A stretch of 64,000 bases of DNA from Streptomyces phaeoluteigriseus (GCF_001896135.2 NZ_MPOH02000002.1:58818-122817); one strand, 5' to 3'; positions 9,349-18,582 are shown, counted from the first letter of the stretch. Program-made: numbers and translations. Notes: a model not told the origin generated them from the letters alone.

Positions 9349-9765
9349 TCAGGTCGGGACAGCGGCTGTGATGTGGCTCAAGACGCACAGCCAGCGTCCG
9401 TCTCGCTTCACGAACACGTCGGTCGTCCACTCGTCCGCGTCGTAACGCTTGCCCTGGTAGTGAGCCGTGTTCGTCACCCGCCCGGTGACAACGGCCATGT
9501 CGCCGTAGACGCCGACCCTGGGGTGGGTCATGAGGTCCATCGCCGAGTGGGTCAGCTCCCCGGACTCGACGAGGGAGAGAAACTGCTCCTTGGAGGTCAC
9601 CCCCGACTGGGAGACGATCACCCATTCGTCGGCCATGAAGCCGGCGATACGCACGGGATCATTGGCGACAATCGCATCGGCCCAGTCCCGCACGAGGCCA
9701 ATGAATCGAACGTCGGCCTCATCTCCGCCCTGCGCCTGAGGGCTCGAATCATTTCCTTCACTCAT
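9349..9765 (-). CDS. NTF2-like / SnoaL-fold protein (DUF4440 type)
   Basis: The 138-aa protein has the cone-shaped NTF2-like pattern: an N-terminal helix (RFIGLVRDWADAIVANDPVRIAGFMADEWVIVSQSG), then LTHSAMDLMTHPRVGVYGDMAVVTGRVTNTAHYQGK and the closing strands WTTDVFVKRDGRWLCVLSHIT. The fold serves small-molecule binding or isomerase roles; catalysis is not established for this subgroup. It lies between the IS630 relic and unassigned DNA and does not obviously belong to the antimycin cluster. Confidence 0.85.
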   Translation of the reverse strand: MSEGNDSSPQAQGGDEADVRFIGLVRDWADAIVANDPVRIAGFMADEWVIVSQSGVTSKEQFLSLVESGELTHSAMDLMTHPRVGVYGDMAVVTGRVTNTAHYQGKRYDADEWTTDVFVKRDGRWLCVLSHITAAVPT

Positions 9766-9869
9766 ATTCCGACCCTAACCGTGCCAAAGCTGGCCGGGAG
9801 GACGCCCAGAGCAAGCTGATGTGACGCCCTCTGTCACGAGTTCGGCATCGAGCAACGCCGAGTCGGCCC

Positions 9870-10060
9870 GGCCTGGCCGTCTGGCGGACGGAAGGACGGA
9901 CGGACGGAAGACTGTCAGCCACGGCCGCTTCCCGATCAGCTCACGCATGGTGGCGTCGACGTGGTGGCTGTAGTTGTCCCGGACCAGCACGACGTTGCCA
10001 CCCAGCTGCTGGTGGGCGGCACGGGTGAGATCCGCGAGCAGTCGGCCGTTCGGAGTCGGC
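9870..10060 (-). mobile_element. IS630-family transposase remnant
   Basis: The frame reads NGRLLADLTRAAHQQLGG, then NVVLVRDNYSHHVDATMREL and IGKRPWLTVFR. This is the DDE core around the second Asp (V-x-D-N-x-x-x-H) of IS630 transposases. The usual following SYAPDLNPVE segment with the catalytic Glu is lost, and the N-terminal half is absent. No terminal repeats are recognised. It marks an old insertion at the antP end of the antimycin cluster. Confidence 0.75.
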
Positions 10061-10073
10061 GCGGCCGCCGGCC

Positions 10074-10165
10074 GGGTCCGGTGCGGCGCGCCGGACGGGT
10101 CGGGTGCGGCGCGCCGGACGGGTCGGGTGCGGCGCGCCGGACGGGTCGGGTGCGGCGCGCCGGAC
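10074..10165. repeat. 23-bp tandem repeat, about four copies
   Basis: The unit contains GGGTCGGGTGCGGCGCGCCG and recurs with ends at 10096, 10119, 10142 and 10165, an exact 23-bp period; the first copy is partial. Each unit carries the 8-bp palindrome GGCGCGCC. A 23-bp period cannot encode a repeated peptide in one frame. It lies between the IS630 relic and the stop of antP. Confidence 0.92.
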
Positions 10166-10325
10166 GTTCGTGGGGACGGCGCACGGCCGTCCTCCGTGGA
10201 GCGGCGTGGTGGGCGGGCCGGTCGGCCCGTCGGACCGGTGCTTCGCACCGGGCGGCCCGCTCTGCTCGTCGGCGCGCGGAGACAGCCGTCGACGGTGCTG
10301 TGCAGGCGATGCGCGGCCGGGGGCC

Positions 10326-11585
10326 TCAGGTGACCGTCCCCGGGGGCGGTGGCGTCGGGTCGTAGGCGGCCTCGTGTGCGATGTCCCGGAGGCGCAGTGA
10401 GGCCGTGAGGAGATCCTGGTGGCTGGTGTAGAGGGCGTTGACGCCGAAGCGCAGCAGGTCGGGCGCGCGCATGTCGGCGATCACGCCGCGCTGGGCGAGG
10501 GCGACGGTCAGTCCGTGCGCGTGGGGGTGGCGCAGGGTGACCTGGCTGCCGCGGCGGCCGGGTTCGGCCGGTGTGACGGGGGTGAAGCCCTCGGGCGTCA
10601 GGAGTTCCTCCGCGCAGCGCAGGAAGAAGCCCGTCAGCGACAGGCTCTTGTCGCGGACCTGGGTCATGTCGACGCCGTCGAAGGCGGTGAGGGCCGCTTC
10701 GAGGGCGAGCAGGGACAGGATCGGCGGGGTGCCGATGCGGGCGCGGGCGATGCCCGGGGCGGGCGTGTAGTCCCGGCGCAGGCCGAAGGGGTCGGCGTGA
10801 CCGGTCCAGCCGGGCAGCGGTGTCTCCAGCGACGCGTGGTGACGGCGGGCCACGTACAGGAAGGCGGGGGCGCCGGGGCCGCCGGAGAGGAACTTGTAGC
10901 CGCAGCCGACGGCCAGGTCCACGCCGAGGGTGTCGACGTCGAGGGGCAGCGCTCCGGCCGCGTGGCACAGATCCCACAGTACGAGGGCGCCGGCCTCGTG
11001 CGCGGCCCGCGTCAGCGCCCGCATGTCGTACAGCTCGCCGGTGCGGAAGTCGACGGGCGAGTAGCTGACCGCGGCGACCCGGGCGCCCTCGGTCTCCAGG
11101 AACCGCGGCAGGTCGGCCGGGGAGACCCGGCACACGTCGAGACCACGGCGGCGGGCTACCGCGTCCGCCAGGTAGCGGTCCGTCGGGAAGTGCGCGGGGT
11201 CGGTGACCAGCAGGGGCCGGTCCGGGCGGAGCGCGGCGGCGGCGTCGAGCGCGGTGAACAACTGCACGCTGGTGGAGTCGCCCGCGACCGTCTGCCCCGG
11301 CGCGGCGCCGATGAGCGCGCCGATGGCGTCGCCCACCCGCAGGGGCGCCTCCCACCAGCCGTTGACGTTCCAGGAGCCGATCAGGTCGGTGCCCCACTGG
11401 CGCGTCACCACGTCGGAGAGGACCGGCGGAACGGCGGCGGGCAGCGGGCCGAGGGAGTTGCCGTCGAGGTAGACGACGTCCGGTGGCAGCAGGTACCGCT
11501 CGCGGAGGGGGGCGAGGACGTCGTCCGCGTCGAGCTGTGCTGCCCGCTCGCGCAAGGCGGTCGGTGCCGGGAGTGCGGTGGTCAT
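10326..11585 (-). CDS. antP: kynureninase (AntP)
   Basis: The 419-aa PLP enzyme has the kynureninase signatures YLDGNSLGPLP, RQWGTDLIGSWN and the cofactor Lys231 in GCGYKFLSGGPGAP. It cleaves kynurenine to anthranilate and alanine in the cytoplasm. Together with AntN and AntO it gives the pathway its own anthranilate from tryptophan for the antimycin head group. Its ATG overlaps the antO stop in ATGA, showing coupled translation. It is the last gene of the antH-to-P operon here; antQ, which follows antP in long-form clusters, is not present at this position. It could serve primary tryptophan catabolism too, but its location argues for a dedicated role. Confidence 0.95.
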   Translation of the reverse strand: MTTALPAPTALRERAAQLDADDVLAPLRERYLLPPDVVYLDGNSLGPLPAAVPPVLSDVVTRQWGTDLIGSWNVNGWWEAPLRVGDAIGALIGAAPGQTVAGDSTSVQLFTALDAAAALRPDRPLLVTDPAHFPTDRYLADAVARRRGLDVCRVSPADLPRFLETEGARVAAVSYSPVDFRTGELYDMRALTRAAHEAGALVLWDLCHAAGALPLDVDTLGVDLAVGCGYKFLSGGPGAPAFLYVARRHHASLETPLPGWTGHADPFGLRRDYTPAPGIARARIGTPPILSLLALEAALTAFDGVDMTQVRDKSLSLTGFFLRCAEELLTPEGFTPVTPAEPGRRGSQVTLRHPHAHGLTVALAQRGVIADMRAPDLLRFGVNALYTSHQDLLTASLRLRDIAHEAAYDPTPPPPGTVT

Positions 11586-12429
11586 CGGTGTGCGGCCTCC
11601 TCGCCCGCTCGGTCGGACGGCCGCGGGCCGAACGCGGCCGACATCTCCCGCAGGGTCTCGGCGACCGCGCGGGCGCGGGTGCTCCCGGTTCGATGAGGGT
11701 GTAGTGGCCGGTGCCGGGCAGGACGACCGTCCGGAGCCCGTGGTGGACGGCCGCGTAGTCGCTGAACTGCGTGAGCGGTACCTCCTCGTCGACGGCCCCG
11801 TGCAGCAGCACGGTGGGCACCCCGGTCGTGCCGGCCTCGCGCAGCAGGGTCAGCGGGTCGACCTCGGGCAGCCGCTCGTCGAACACTGCTTCGCCGCCGA
11901 GGAGTTGGAGGGCGGCGCCGTCGCTGAGGTCGTCGCGCCGGGTGGCGGTGAGGTCGGTGATCGGTGCGAGGGCGAGCACGCTCGTCGGCAGGGTGCGCGT
12001 GTGCCAGCGCGAGCCGGGGGGCAGCAGTCCGCGGGCGGCACACCACAGGGCCAGGTGGCCACCGGAGCAGTGGCCCGCCAGGACGTAGGGCCGTCCCTGC
12101 GGCAGGGTGTCCACGATCCGGGCGACGTCGTCGAAGGTCTCGGGATAGCCGCCCGCGCCGCCGGAGCGGCGGAACCCGGGAAGCAGGACGTCGAAGCCCT
12201 GCTGGGAGAGGTAGGCCGCGAAGGGGGTGAGGTGCATCCGGTCGTAGCGCCAGTAGCCGCCGTGCAGGAGGACGACCACCGGCGCGTCGGGATCGTCGGC
12301 CGGCCAGGCGTCGTAGGACTGGTGGGGGTGGTCCCCGTAGCGGCCGTGCACCGGCGCCAGCACCGGCTTCAGGCTCAGGACCCGCTTCTCCTCCTCGGCC
12401 GCGAAGGCGGAGATGACCCTAGACGTCAC
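11582..12429 (-). CDS. antO: AntO, alpha/beta hydrolase fold (formamidase/formyltransferase-like), C-terminal frameshift
   Basis: It starts at GTG 12429, overlapping the antN stop by 11 bp. The fold is shown by LLHGGYWRYD (oxyanion motif, 55-64), GHCSGG (nucleophile Ser122), the acid in HGAVDEEVP and the His in GTGHYTL. The relatives are kynurenine formamidases (HGGXW). In the antimycin pathway AntO is understood to be needed for the N-formyl group of 3-formamidosalicylate. The frame breaks near 11689 (one base apparently lost after CCGGG). The shifted frame continues ARAVAETLREMSAAFG and ends in the ATGA overlap with antP, so the break is very likely a sequence error. A dual formamidase role is possible. 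Confidence 0.8.
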
Positions 12430-13273
12430 CGCGCACCTCCCACAGTTCGGGGAAGACCGGGCGGGCCGCGCGCTTCTCCAGCCAGGCCAGGCCTGCGGAG
12501 CCCGCGCTGCCCGGCTTCGAGCCCATGGCGCGGCGCACCACCAGGACGTGCTCGAACCGCCAGCGGGTGACCAGTTCGGCGATGTCGGTGAGCAGTTCGC
12601 CCAGCGCGAGGTGGGGGTGGTGCTGCGGTCCCGCGTAGATGTGCCGCCAGACGTCCACCACCCCGGGTTCGGAGGTGTACGGGCTGGTGACGTCCCGCTC
12701 GCGGACGCTCCGGGGCACGGGCAGGCCCTGCCGGTGCAGGAACGCGAGGACCTCGTCGTACAGGGACGGTTCGCGGTAGGTCTCCGCGAGTGCCTCGTGG
12801 ACGGCCGGGTCGCCTCGGTGGGCGCGCAGCATCCCGGACGACTTGTCGCCGAGGAGGAACTCCATGTGCCGGTACATCGCCGACTGGAAGCCCGACGCCT
12901 GGCCGAACGCGGCCCGGAAGCCGTTGAACTGGGCGGGGGTCAGCGCGGCGATCGGCGCCCAGGCGCCGTTGAGCGCGGTCAGCGCCCGGCGGCTGCGCAC
13001 CAGCGCGTCCATGGCCGCGCGCAGGTCGTCCTTGGCGAAGGCCACGCGTGCCGAGCGCCACTCGTACACGATCAGGGTGAACCACAGTTCCATCACCTGG
13101 GTGGTGACGAGGAAGCCCATCTCGTCCGGGGCTTCGGTGAGCGGGTGTTGCAGCGAGTTGAGGACGGACGCGTGGACGTACGTGTCGTAGGGGCTCGCGC
13201 CCGTGAAGGGCTGGGTCAGAGGGTGGGAGTCGTCCGTCACCGGCTCGGCGAGCGCGGACGGGCAGTTGTTCAT
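12419..13273 (-). CDS. antN: tryptophan 2,3-dioxygenase (AntN)
   Basis: A 284-aa protein starting at ATG 13273 with AGGAG 6-7 nt upstream. It matches haem tryptophan 2,3-dioxygenases along its length: YDTYVHASVLNSLQHPL, EMGFLVTTQVMELWFTLIVYEW, SGFQSAMYRHMEFLLG and TRWRFEHVLVVRRAMGSKPG. It opens the indole ring of L-Trp to N-formylkynurenine, the first committed step toward anthranilate for antimycin. It sits between antM and antO and overlaps antO, consistent with coordinated expression from the antH promoter. Confidence 0.95.
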   Translation of the reverse strand: MNNCPSALAEPVTDDSHPLTQPFTGASPYDTYVHASVLNSLQHPLTEAPDEMGFLVTTQVMELWFTLIVYEWRSARVAFAKDDLRAAMDALVRSRRALTALNGAWAPIAALTPAQFNGFRAAFGQASGFQSAMYRHMEFLLGDKSSGMLRAHRGDPAVHEALAETYREPSLYDEVLAFLHRQGLPVPRSVRERDVTSPYTSEPGVVDVWRHIYAGPQHHPHLALGELLTDIAELVTRWRFEHVLVVRRAMGSKPGSAGSAGLAWLEKRAARPVFPELWEVRGDV

Positions 13274-13394
13274 CGCAACTCCTAGGTGCGGCCGACGGAC
13301 GGCCGGGGTGGTGAACGGCCGGGGAGGTGAACGGCCGGCGGGCCGGACGCCCGCCGGGCGGAGGGCGCCGGGCGGAGGGCGCCGGGAGGTGGTG

Positions 13395-14171
13395 TCACAC
13401 GCCGAGGTGGGCACCGCCGGAGGCGTCGATCCACTGACCGGTCACCCAGCGGGCGTCGTCGCTCGCGACGAAGGAGACGACGTCGGCGATGTCCACCGGG
13501 TCGCCGAGTCGGCCGAACGTGGAGGCCTCGGAGTACCTACGGCGGATCTCCGGGATGCTGAGCGTGGGGTTGATCTCCGTCTCGGTGTAGCCGGGCGCCA
13601 CGGCGTTGACCGTGATGCCCCGGGGGCCCAGTTCCTGGGCCAGGGAGAGGGTGAGGTAGTCCAGGGCGGCCTTGGTCATGGTGTACGAGACGATCGCCGG
13701 GAAGGCGACGCGGGTGGCCACGGAGGATATGTTCACGATCCTGCCGCCGTCACGCAGCCGGTTCAGGCCGCGCTGGATGATGAAGAACGGCGCCTTGGTG
13801 TTGATCGCGAAGACCCTGTCGTAGTCGGCCTCGGTCACGTCGGCGATGGGGCGCGGAACGGTGATGCCCGCGTTGTTGACGAGGATGTCCAGCCCGGTCG
13901 GCGCGTCCTGCCCGGCCAGGGCCTGGTCGAAGGCCGACCACAGGGTGTCGGCGTCCCCGGGCACTCCGAGTTCGGCGTGCACGGGGAAGGCGCGACCGCC
14001 GTCGGCCTCGATCTCCTTGACCGTCCGTTCGGCGGCCGCCGGATCGTGGCCGTAGTGGACCGCCACCAGCGCGCCCTCACGGGCGAGGCGGCGGCTGATG
14101 GCTCTGCCGATGCCCCGGCTGCCTCCGGTGACCAGGGCGGTCTTCCCCTCGTGGCGGGCGGTGGTGGTCAA
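13395..14171 (-). CDS. antM: SDR ketoreductase (AntM)
   Basis: The 258-aa classical short-chain dehydrogenase has TGGSRGIG (15-22), NNAG, a Ser in ISSV and YTMTK as the catalytic Tyr-Lys pair, and it closes DDARWVTGQWIDASGG like FabG. The start is TTG 14171, supported by AAGGAG 7 nt upstream; no ATG or GTG is better placed. In the antimycin pathway AntM is proposed to reduce the C8 ketone so that AntB can acylate the resulting alcohol. It is co-directional with antL upstream and antN downstream. Confidence 0.92.
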   Translation of the reverse strand: MTTTARHEGKTALVTGGSRGIGRAISRRLAREGALVAVHYGHDPAAAERTVKEIEADGGRAFPVHAELGVPGDADTLWSAFDQALAGQDAPTGLDILVNNAGITVPRPIADVTEADYDRVFAINTKAPFFIIQRGLNRLRDGGRIVNISSVATRVAFPAIVSYTMTKAALDYLTLSLAQELGPRGITVNAVAPGYTETEINPTLSIPEIRRRYSEASTFGRLGDPVDIADVVSFVASDDARWVTGQWIDASGGAHLGV

Positions 14172-14223
14172 CGCGGTTCTCCTTCGTTCAGTCGTGATAC
14201 GGCGGCCTGCCCGCCGGTGCGGG

Positions 14224-15402
14224 TCATGCGTCGAAGTCGAGGGTGACCTCGGGGGTGCGCGGTCGTGCGCGGCAGACGAGCGTGTAGCCGGCGGCGCGGT
14301 CGCCCTCGTCCAGGGCGTACTGGCCTTCCGCTGCCACCTGGCCGTTCAGGACCTTCGCTCGGCAGCTGCCGCACACGCCTTCGCGGCAGGCGTACGGCAC
14401 GTCGGGGTGCGCCCGCAGCAGCGCGTCGAGGATCGCCGGGTCCTGCGGGAGGACGGTGGCGACGCGGTGGCGCCCGTCGAGGAGGGCGGTGACGCGGGTC
14501 TCCTCGCCCGATGCCGGTCCGGCCGTGCGGACCGCTTCGGCCGTCTCCGGCGTCCACCGTGAGGTCCCGGCCGACGTGAACAACTCCCAGCGGACCAGCG
14601 CCGGGTCGGCTCCCTGGGCGGAGAGGACCTGCCGTGCGGTGTCGATCAGGCCGGGCGGACCGCACAGGGCGAAGGCGGTGTCCGAGCCCGGACGGGCGTC
14701 CACCGCGGCAAGCAGACGGGACAGGCTCCCTGCGTCGATCCGCCCGCTGAACGGGCCGTCACCCTGGCCGCGGTCCTCACGGGTGAGGACGTACAGGACG
14801 GTGAACCGGTCCACGAACGCGTCCTTGAGTTCGGCGAGTTCGTCGGCCAGCAGGGCGTCCGCGGCGGTGGGGACCGAGTGGACGAGGGAGACGCGGCAGG
14901 CCGGGTCCCGGCGCAGCGCGTGGGCGGCCATGGCAGCCAGCGGGGTGATGCCGGAGCCGCCCGCGAGGAGGACGTGGTGGGCGCCGGGCAGGTCCGGCAG
15001 GGTGAAGGTGCCGGTGGGCGGGGAGAGTTCGAGACGGTCACCGGGCGCGAGGCGGCTGGTGGCGTGGGCGCCGAAGCCGTCGGGGCTGCCCCGTTTGATG
15101 ACCAGTCGAAGCGCCGCGGGGTCGTGCGGGGGCGGGCAGACCGAATAGCCGCGGCGCAGTTCGCCGTCGGCGCGGCGATGGCGGACGACGACGTGCTGGC
15201 CGGGCAGGTGCGCGAAGACCTCACGCAGCGCGGCGGGCACGTCGAGGCCGACGGCCACGGCGTCGGCGGTCAGGCGGCGCACCTCGGTGACCTCCAGGCT
15301 GTGCCAGCCGGTGCGCGGGCGCGTGCCCCGGTCCTGGTCCTGGTCCTGGTCCCGGGCGACGGGCACTTCGCGGAGGGCGGTGGACGGGGTGGCGGTGTTC
15401 AC
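14224..15402 (-). CDS. antL: PaaE-like ferredoxin reductase subunit (AntL)
   Basis: The 392-aa protein (GTG 15402) has an FAD/NAD(P)H reductase module with RRGYSVC (FAD) and LAGGSGITPLAAMAAHALR (nucleotide), then a C-terminal plant-type 2Fe-2S domain with CREGVCGSCRAKVLNG and a further Cys in LVCRARP. It passes electrons from NAD(P)H to the AntH di-iron oxygenase. The N-terminus has an odd Asp-Gln repeat (DQDQDQDRG) from a GGTCCT hexamer repeat near 15330-15355. It starts 8 bp after the antK stop. Homology is to PaaE of phenylacetyl-CoA epoxidase; the antimycin context redirects it to carrier-bound anthranilate. Confidence 0.93.
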   Translation of the reverse strand: MNTATPSTALREVPVARDQDQDQDRGTRPRTGWHSLEVTEVRRLTADAVAVGLDVPAALREVFAHLPGQHVVVRHRRADGELRRGYSVCPPPHDPAALRLVIKRGSPDGFGAHATSRLAPGDRLELSPPTGTFTLPDLPGAHHVLLAGGSGITPLAAMAAHALRRDPACRVSLVHSVPTAADALLADELAELKDAFVDRFTVLYVLTREDRGQGDGPFSGRIDAGSLSRLLAAVDARPGSDTAFALCGPPGLIDTARQVLSAQGADPALVRWELFTSAGTSRWTPETAEAVRTAGPASGEETRVTALLDGRHRVATVLPQDPAILDALLRAHPDVPYACREGVCGSCRAKVLNGQVAAEGQYALDEGDRAAGYTLVCRARPRTPEVTLDFDA

Positions 15403-15410
15403 GGTCTGCC

Positions 15411-15922
15411 TCACAGCGCGGTCAGGTGGGGGAAGGGCTCGCGGCACGCCGTGCACCACAGCATCGACTGGCAACGGGACGGTCCGAACGGGCTGTGCGG
15501 CCGGGTGGCCCGCGAGCCGCAGTGCGGGCAGGGCACCCCGCCCAGCTCGACGGGGACCGGTCCTCGGGAGCCGGGGAGACGGGTGGGGCGATGCCGTTCG
15601 CGGCGAGTTTGCGCCGTCCCTCGGAGGTGATGCGGTCCGTCGTCCAGGGCGGGGAGAGGACCTGCCGTACACGGCCGTCGGGGTGGCCGCACGCGGTCAG
15701 GACCTCCCGGACCGCGGAGGTGATCGCGGGCAGTGCGGGGCAGCCCAGATAGGTGGGCGTGATCTCCACCTCCAGGACCCCGTCGGTGCCCGGGGCGACC
15801 GAGCCCACCACACCGAGGTCGCCCAGGCCGATCACCGGCAGCTCCGGATCCGGGATCGCCTCCACCCGCTCGCGCACATCCTGCACGGAGCGACGGAGCC
15901 TGGTCGGCTGCGGCCCGTTCAC
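15411..15922 (-). CDS. antK: PaaD-like subunit (AntK), frameshifted
   Basis: It starts at GTG 15922 in a GTGA overlap with the antJ stop. The first part has the DUF59/PaaD core RVEAIPDPELPVIGLGDLGVV and TYLGCPALPAI; the second has the zinc-type Cys motifs VPCPHCGS and LWCTACREPFPHLTAL. The two parts are in different frames, joined near 15580-15590, where GCCCC should probably be GCCCCC. The repaired length is about 170 aa, normal for PaaD. The subunit is thought to help Fe-S or di-iron centre assembly in this oxygenase class. The break is probably a sequencing error because both ends are conserved. Confidence 0.85.
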
Positions 15923-16788
15923 CAGGTTCCTCCGGGAAACTGCCGGTGCACCGACTGGAGTTCGTCGATCAGCGGGCCGAACTCCTCGGTGTGCAGACCT
16001 GAGCGGCCGCCCTTGGCCGACCAGGAGGCCGCCGGCACGGTGAGCCCCGCGTCGGTGACGACGTCGGAGACTCGCTGTTCCCACTCACCGCGCAGGGGGG
16101 CCGGTGAGGGCACCGTGCCGGAGGCGGCCAGCCGCCGCGACACGTCGTCCTCGTCGAACAGTTCACCGGTGTAGGGCCACACCCGCTCCAGGCCCCGCTG
16201 CATGCGGCGGGTGCTCTCCGGGGTGCCGCGTCCCAGCCGCCGGGTCCAGCGGTCCGCGTGCAGCCGGTGGAAGGCGACCTCCTTGGCGGCGCGGGCGCCG
16301 AAGGCGGCCAGTTCGGCGTCGGCGCAGCCCGCCAGCGCCTCGTAGTGGAGGACCGCGTAGTGCGTGTAGACCAGTTGCCGGGCCACGGTCACCGCGAAGT
16401 CCTCGTTGGGCAACTCGGTGAGCAGGGCGTTGGTGAACTGGCGCGCCGAGCGGGTGAAGGCGAGGTCGTCCTCGGTCCGGCCGGTCCCGTCGAGCTGTCC
16501 GCTGCGGGTGAGCAGGGTGCGGGCGTGACCGATCAGGTCCAGGGCGATGTTGGACAGCGCCAGGTCCTCCTCGATGGTCGGCGCACGTGTGATCCACTGA
16601 CACAGGCGCTGCCCGAGGACGAGGGCGTCGTCGCCGAGGCGCAGCAGATGCGCGGCGAGATCGGCGTGGGCCGGGCGGGCAGGGTCGGCGTCGGTACGGG
16701 CGCCGGCGGCGCAGGAGGTGTCCTCGGCCGCCACCGGGGTCGCAGCGGCCGCGGCGGCGGCCGCCCAAGTGTCACTCGGCGTGGTCAC
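15919..16788 (-). CDS. antJ: PaaC-like structural subunit (AntJ)
   Basis: The 289-aa ferritin-like helical protein matches PaaC in LLRLGDDALVLGQRLCQWITRAPTIEEDLALSNIALDLIGHAR and TNALLTELPNEDFAVTVARQL. PaaC is the non-catalytic partner of the PaaA di-iron subunit. The N-terminus carries an Ala-rich extension (AAAAAAAA at about 10-17). The start overlaps the antI stop by 17 bp and the stop overlaps antK, so all five oxygenase genes are translationally linked. Confidence 0.93.
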   Translation of the reverse strand: MTTPSDTWAAAAAAAATPVAAEDTSCAAGARTDADPARPAHADLAAHLLRLGDDALVLGQRLCQWITRAPTIEEDLALSNIALDLIGHARTLLTRSGQLDGTGRTEDDLAFTRSARQFTNALLTELPNEDFAVTVARQLVYTHYAVLHYEALAGCADAELAAFGARAAKEVAFHRLHADRWTRRLGRGTPESTRRMQRGLERVWPYTGELFDEDDVSRRLAASGTVPSPAPLRGEWEQRVSDVVTDAGLTVPAASWSAKGGRSGLHTEEFGPLIDELQSVHRQFPGGTW

Positions 16789-17083
16789 CGTCGGGCCCTT
16801 TCTCGGTCAGCGGCGCGAAGTGCTCGGGATACCGGTACGGCTTGTGGTGGGCACCGGCGAAGTACGGGTCGCGTTCGTCCGGGGAGGCCGTGTGCACGGC
16901 GTCCGAGCGGACCACCCACAGCGACAGCGGATCGCCTCGGCGGGCGTACAGGTCACGCGCCATGGCCAGCGCCGCGTCCGGGTCGGCCGCGCGCACCGAC
17001 CCCGCGTGCTGGTGGGCCAGGCCCCTACGGGCCCGCAGGAAGACCTCCCAGGACGCCGGTGCGCCCTCGCGGTCGCGGCTCAT
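16772..17083 (-). CDS. antI: PaaB-like subunit (AntI)
   Basis: A 103-aa protein starting at ATG 17083 in an ATGA overlap with antH. It has the PaaB pattern [38 protein letters not shown] and ends with [21 protein letters not shown]. PaaB is a small bridging subunit that stabilises the A-C oxygenase core. The size matches the family. Confidence 0.92.
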   Translation of the reverse strand: MSRDREGAPASWEVFLRARRGLAHQHAGSVRAADPDAALAMARDLYARRGDPLSLWVVRSDAVHTASPDERDPYFAGAHHKPYRYPEHFAPLTEKGPDGDHAE

Positions 17084-18222
17084 GTGTGCTCCTCCGTACG
17101 CTGCGGGGCGGCCACGCCGGACCGCGTCCCGTCCCTGCCGCCGGTTCCCGTCCGTTCCCCGGCGGCCGCTCCGGCCGGCGAGGCACCCGCGTCCGCGCGG
17201 GCGGCGTACGCGGCGGCCGCCTCCCGCACCCAGGCGCCGTCGTCGTGCGCGGCCCTGCGGTGCGCGATCCGCTGCCGCGCCCAGTGCGTGTCGTCGCCCA
17301 GCGCCTCGCGGTAGGTGTCCCAGTCGACGGGGGTGAAGTCGTAGTGGCCGCGCTCCTCGTTCCAGCGGATCGCCGGGTCGGGGAGCGTCAGGCCGAGGCG
17401 TTCGGCCTGCGGAACGCAACTGTCGACGAAGCGCTGGCGCAGTTCGTCGTTGGTGTGGCGTTTGATGCCCCAGGCCATCGCGCGGCGGGAGACCGCGGCG
17501 CCCAGCGCGGCCGTCCGCGCGTCGGCACCGCCCGCCTCGGTGTCGGGCGGCCCGAACATCAACGCCACGGCCGGCAGCCACCAGCGGTTCACCGCGTCCT
17601 GTGCCATCTCCTTCTGGTCCGGCGTCCCTTCGCACAGCGCGCGCATCAGGTCGTAGCCCTGCCGCACGTGGAAGGCCTCCTCCTGGCAGACGCGGCGCAT
17701 CGCCCGCGCGTACGGCCCGTAGGAGGTGCGGCACAAGGGAGCCTGGTTGATGACGGCGGCGCCGTCGGTCAGCCACGCGATGGCCCCGGTGTCCGCCCAG
17801 GTCAGCGCCGGGTGGTTGAACGTCGCCGAGGCGCGCTGCTGTCCCTGGTGCAGGGCCTCCAGCAGGTCGGCGCGGTCCACGCCCAGCGTCTCGGCGGCCG
17901 AGTACAGGTACAGGCCGTGGCCGGCCTCGTCCTGGACCTTGGCGATGAGGACCGACTTGCGGTGCAGGGACGGTGCCCGGGTGAGCCAGGCGCCCTCCGG
18001 CTGCATGCCGATGATCTCGGAGTGGGCGTGCTGGGCGATCTGGCGGATCAGCATGCGACGGTATCCGTCGGGCATCCAGTCGCGTGTTTCGATCGTCGCG
18101 CCCTCGGCGATGAGCGCGTCGAAGTGCGCGAGCAGTTCGTCATGGGCCCCGGGTGCGGCTACCCGCTCGGCAGGCACGGCAGCCTGGTCCGCGGGTACGG
18201 CAGCGGTGGCCTGTGCGCTCAC
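17080..18222 (-). CDS. antH: PaaA-like di-iron oxygenase subunit (AntH)
   Basis: The 380-aa catalytic subunit has the di-iron ligands typical of Paa[21 protein letters not shown] and [17 protein letters not shown]. It also has [31 protein letters not shown] near the start and [23 protein letters not shown] near the end. With I-L it converts anthraniloyl-S-AntG to the 3-aminosalicyl form. The start taken is GTG 18222; the ribosome site is weak and the first 20 residues are low complexity. It is the promoter-proximal gene of the operon, divergent from antG across 360 bp. Confidence 0.93.
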   Translation of the reverse strand: MSAQATAAVPADQAAVPAERVAAPGAHDELLAHFDALIAEGATIETRDWMPDGYRRMLIRQIAQHAHSEIIGMQPEGAWLTRAPSLHRKSVLIAKVQDEAGHGLYLYSAAETLGVDRADLLEALHQGQQRASATFNHPALTWADTGAIAWLTDGAAVINQAPLCRTSYGPYARAMRRVCQEEAFHVRQGYDLMRALCEGTPDQKEMAQDAVNRWWLPAVALMFGPPDTEAGGADARTAALGAAVSRRAMAWGIKRHTNDELRQRFVDSCVPQAERLGLTLPDPAIRWNEERGHYDFTPVDWDTYREALGDDTHWARQRIAHRRAAHDDGAWVREAAAAYAARADAGASPAGAAAGERTGTGGRDGTRSGVAAPQRTEEHT

Positions 18223-18353
18223 GCGGCACCACCGCCCGCACGAGCGGTCTGCGCCTCGGCGACGCGGCGTACCGGGCGCCCTCCCGCGGCCCGTACCGGT
18301 ACCGGCTGCCTGGTCACTCGCCTCACTCCTCTCGCTCCTTCTCCGTCTGCGCC

Positions 18354-18424
18354 GTGCCGGAACACGGTCGTGCCGGAACACGTCTCCTCGTTGCGGTGAG
18401 AGCGTCTCTTCGTTGCGGTAAGAG
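18354..18424. promoter_or_regulatory. repeat-rich antH/antG divergent control region
   Basis: Two repeats lie back to back. GTGCCGGAACACG occurs at 18354-18366 and 18370-18382. A 22-bp unit with core TCGTTGCGGT occurs at 18381-18402 and 18403-18424 with two mismatches. The GGAAC elements resemble ECF -35 boxes; the first (18359-18363) is followed after 17 nt by CGTC (18381-18384), a plausible -10. AntA is known to drive the antG and antH operons, so I infer this is its target, but the motif match is by eye. Confidence 0.4.
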
Positions 18425-18582
18425 GCCGGAGACGGGCCCCGGCTATCCCTGGCGCCCGCCGTCCGGGCGCGTGACAAAGCTCACGAGCCGGTCCAGGGAG
18501 TGGGGCCGACCGATTCCGCCTCTTGAGGGGTGACAGTCGAGTTCCGCACGGCGGTCGGCACGCCGAGGCGAAAGGGGAAACC

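Noticed and set aside
10074..10165. CRISPR-like array
   Set aside because: The 23-bp units abut without spacers, and no cas genes are present. The same applies to the 31-bp repeats at 20489-20581 and 43476-43537.
9775..11690. Fusion of antO with the IS630 transposase in one long frame
   Set aside because: The long frame arises only because antO loses its frame near 11689; the intervening sequence is the shadow of antP.
14224..18222. Phenylacetate catabolic operon (paaABCDE)
   Set aside because: The subunits are PaaABCDE homologues, but phenylacetate-CoA ligase, PaaG, PaaZ and PaaJ genes are absent, while the carrier protein, ligase, tryptophan-to-anthranilate genes and NRPS/PKS point to AntH-L.
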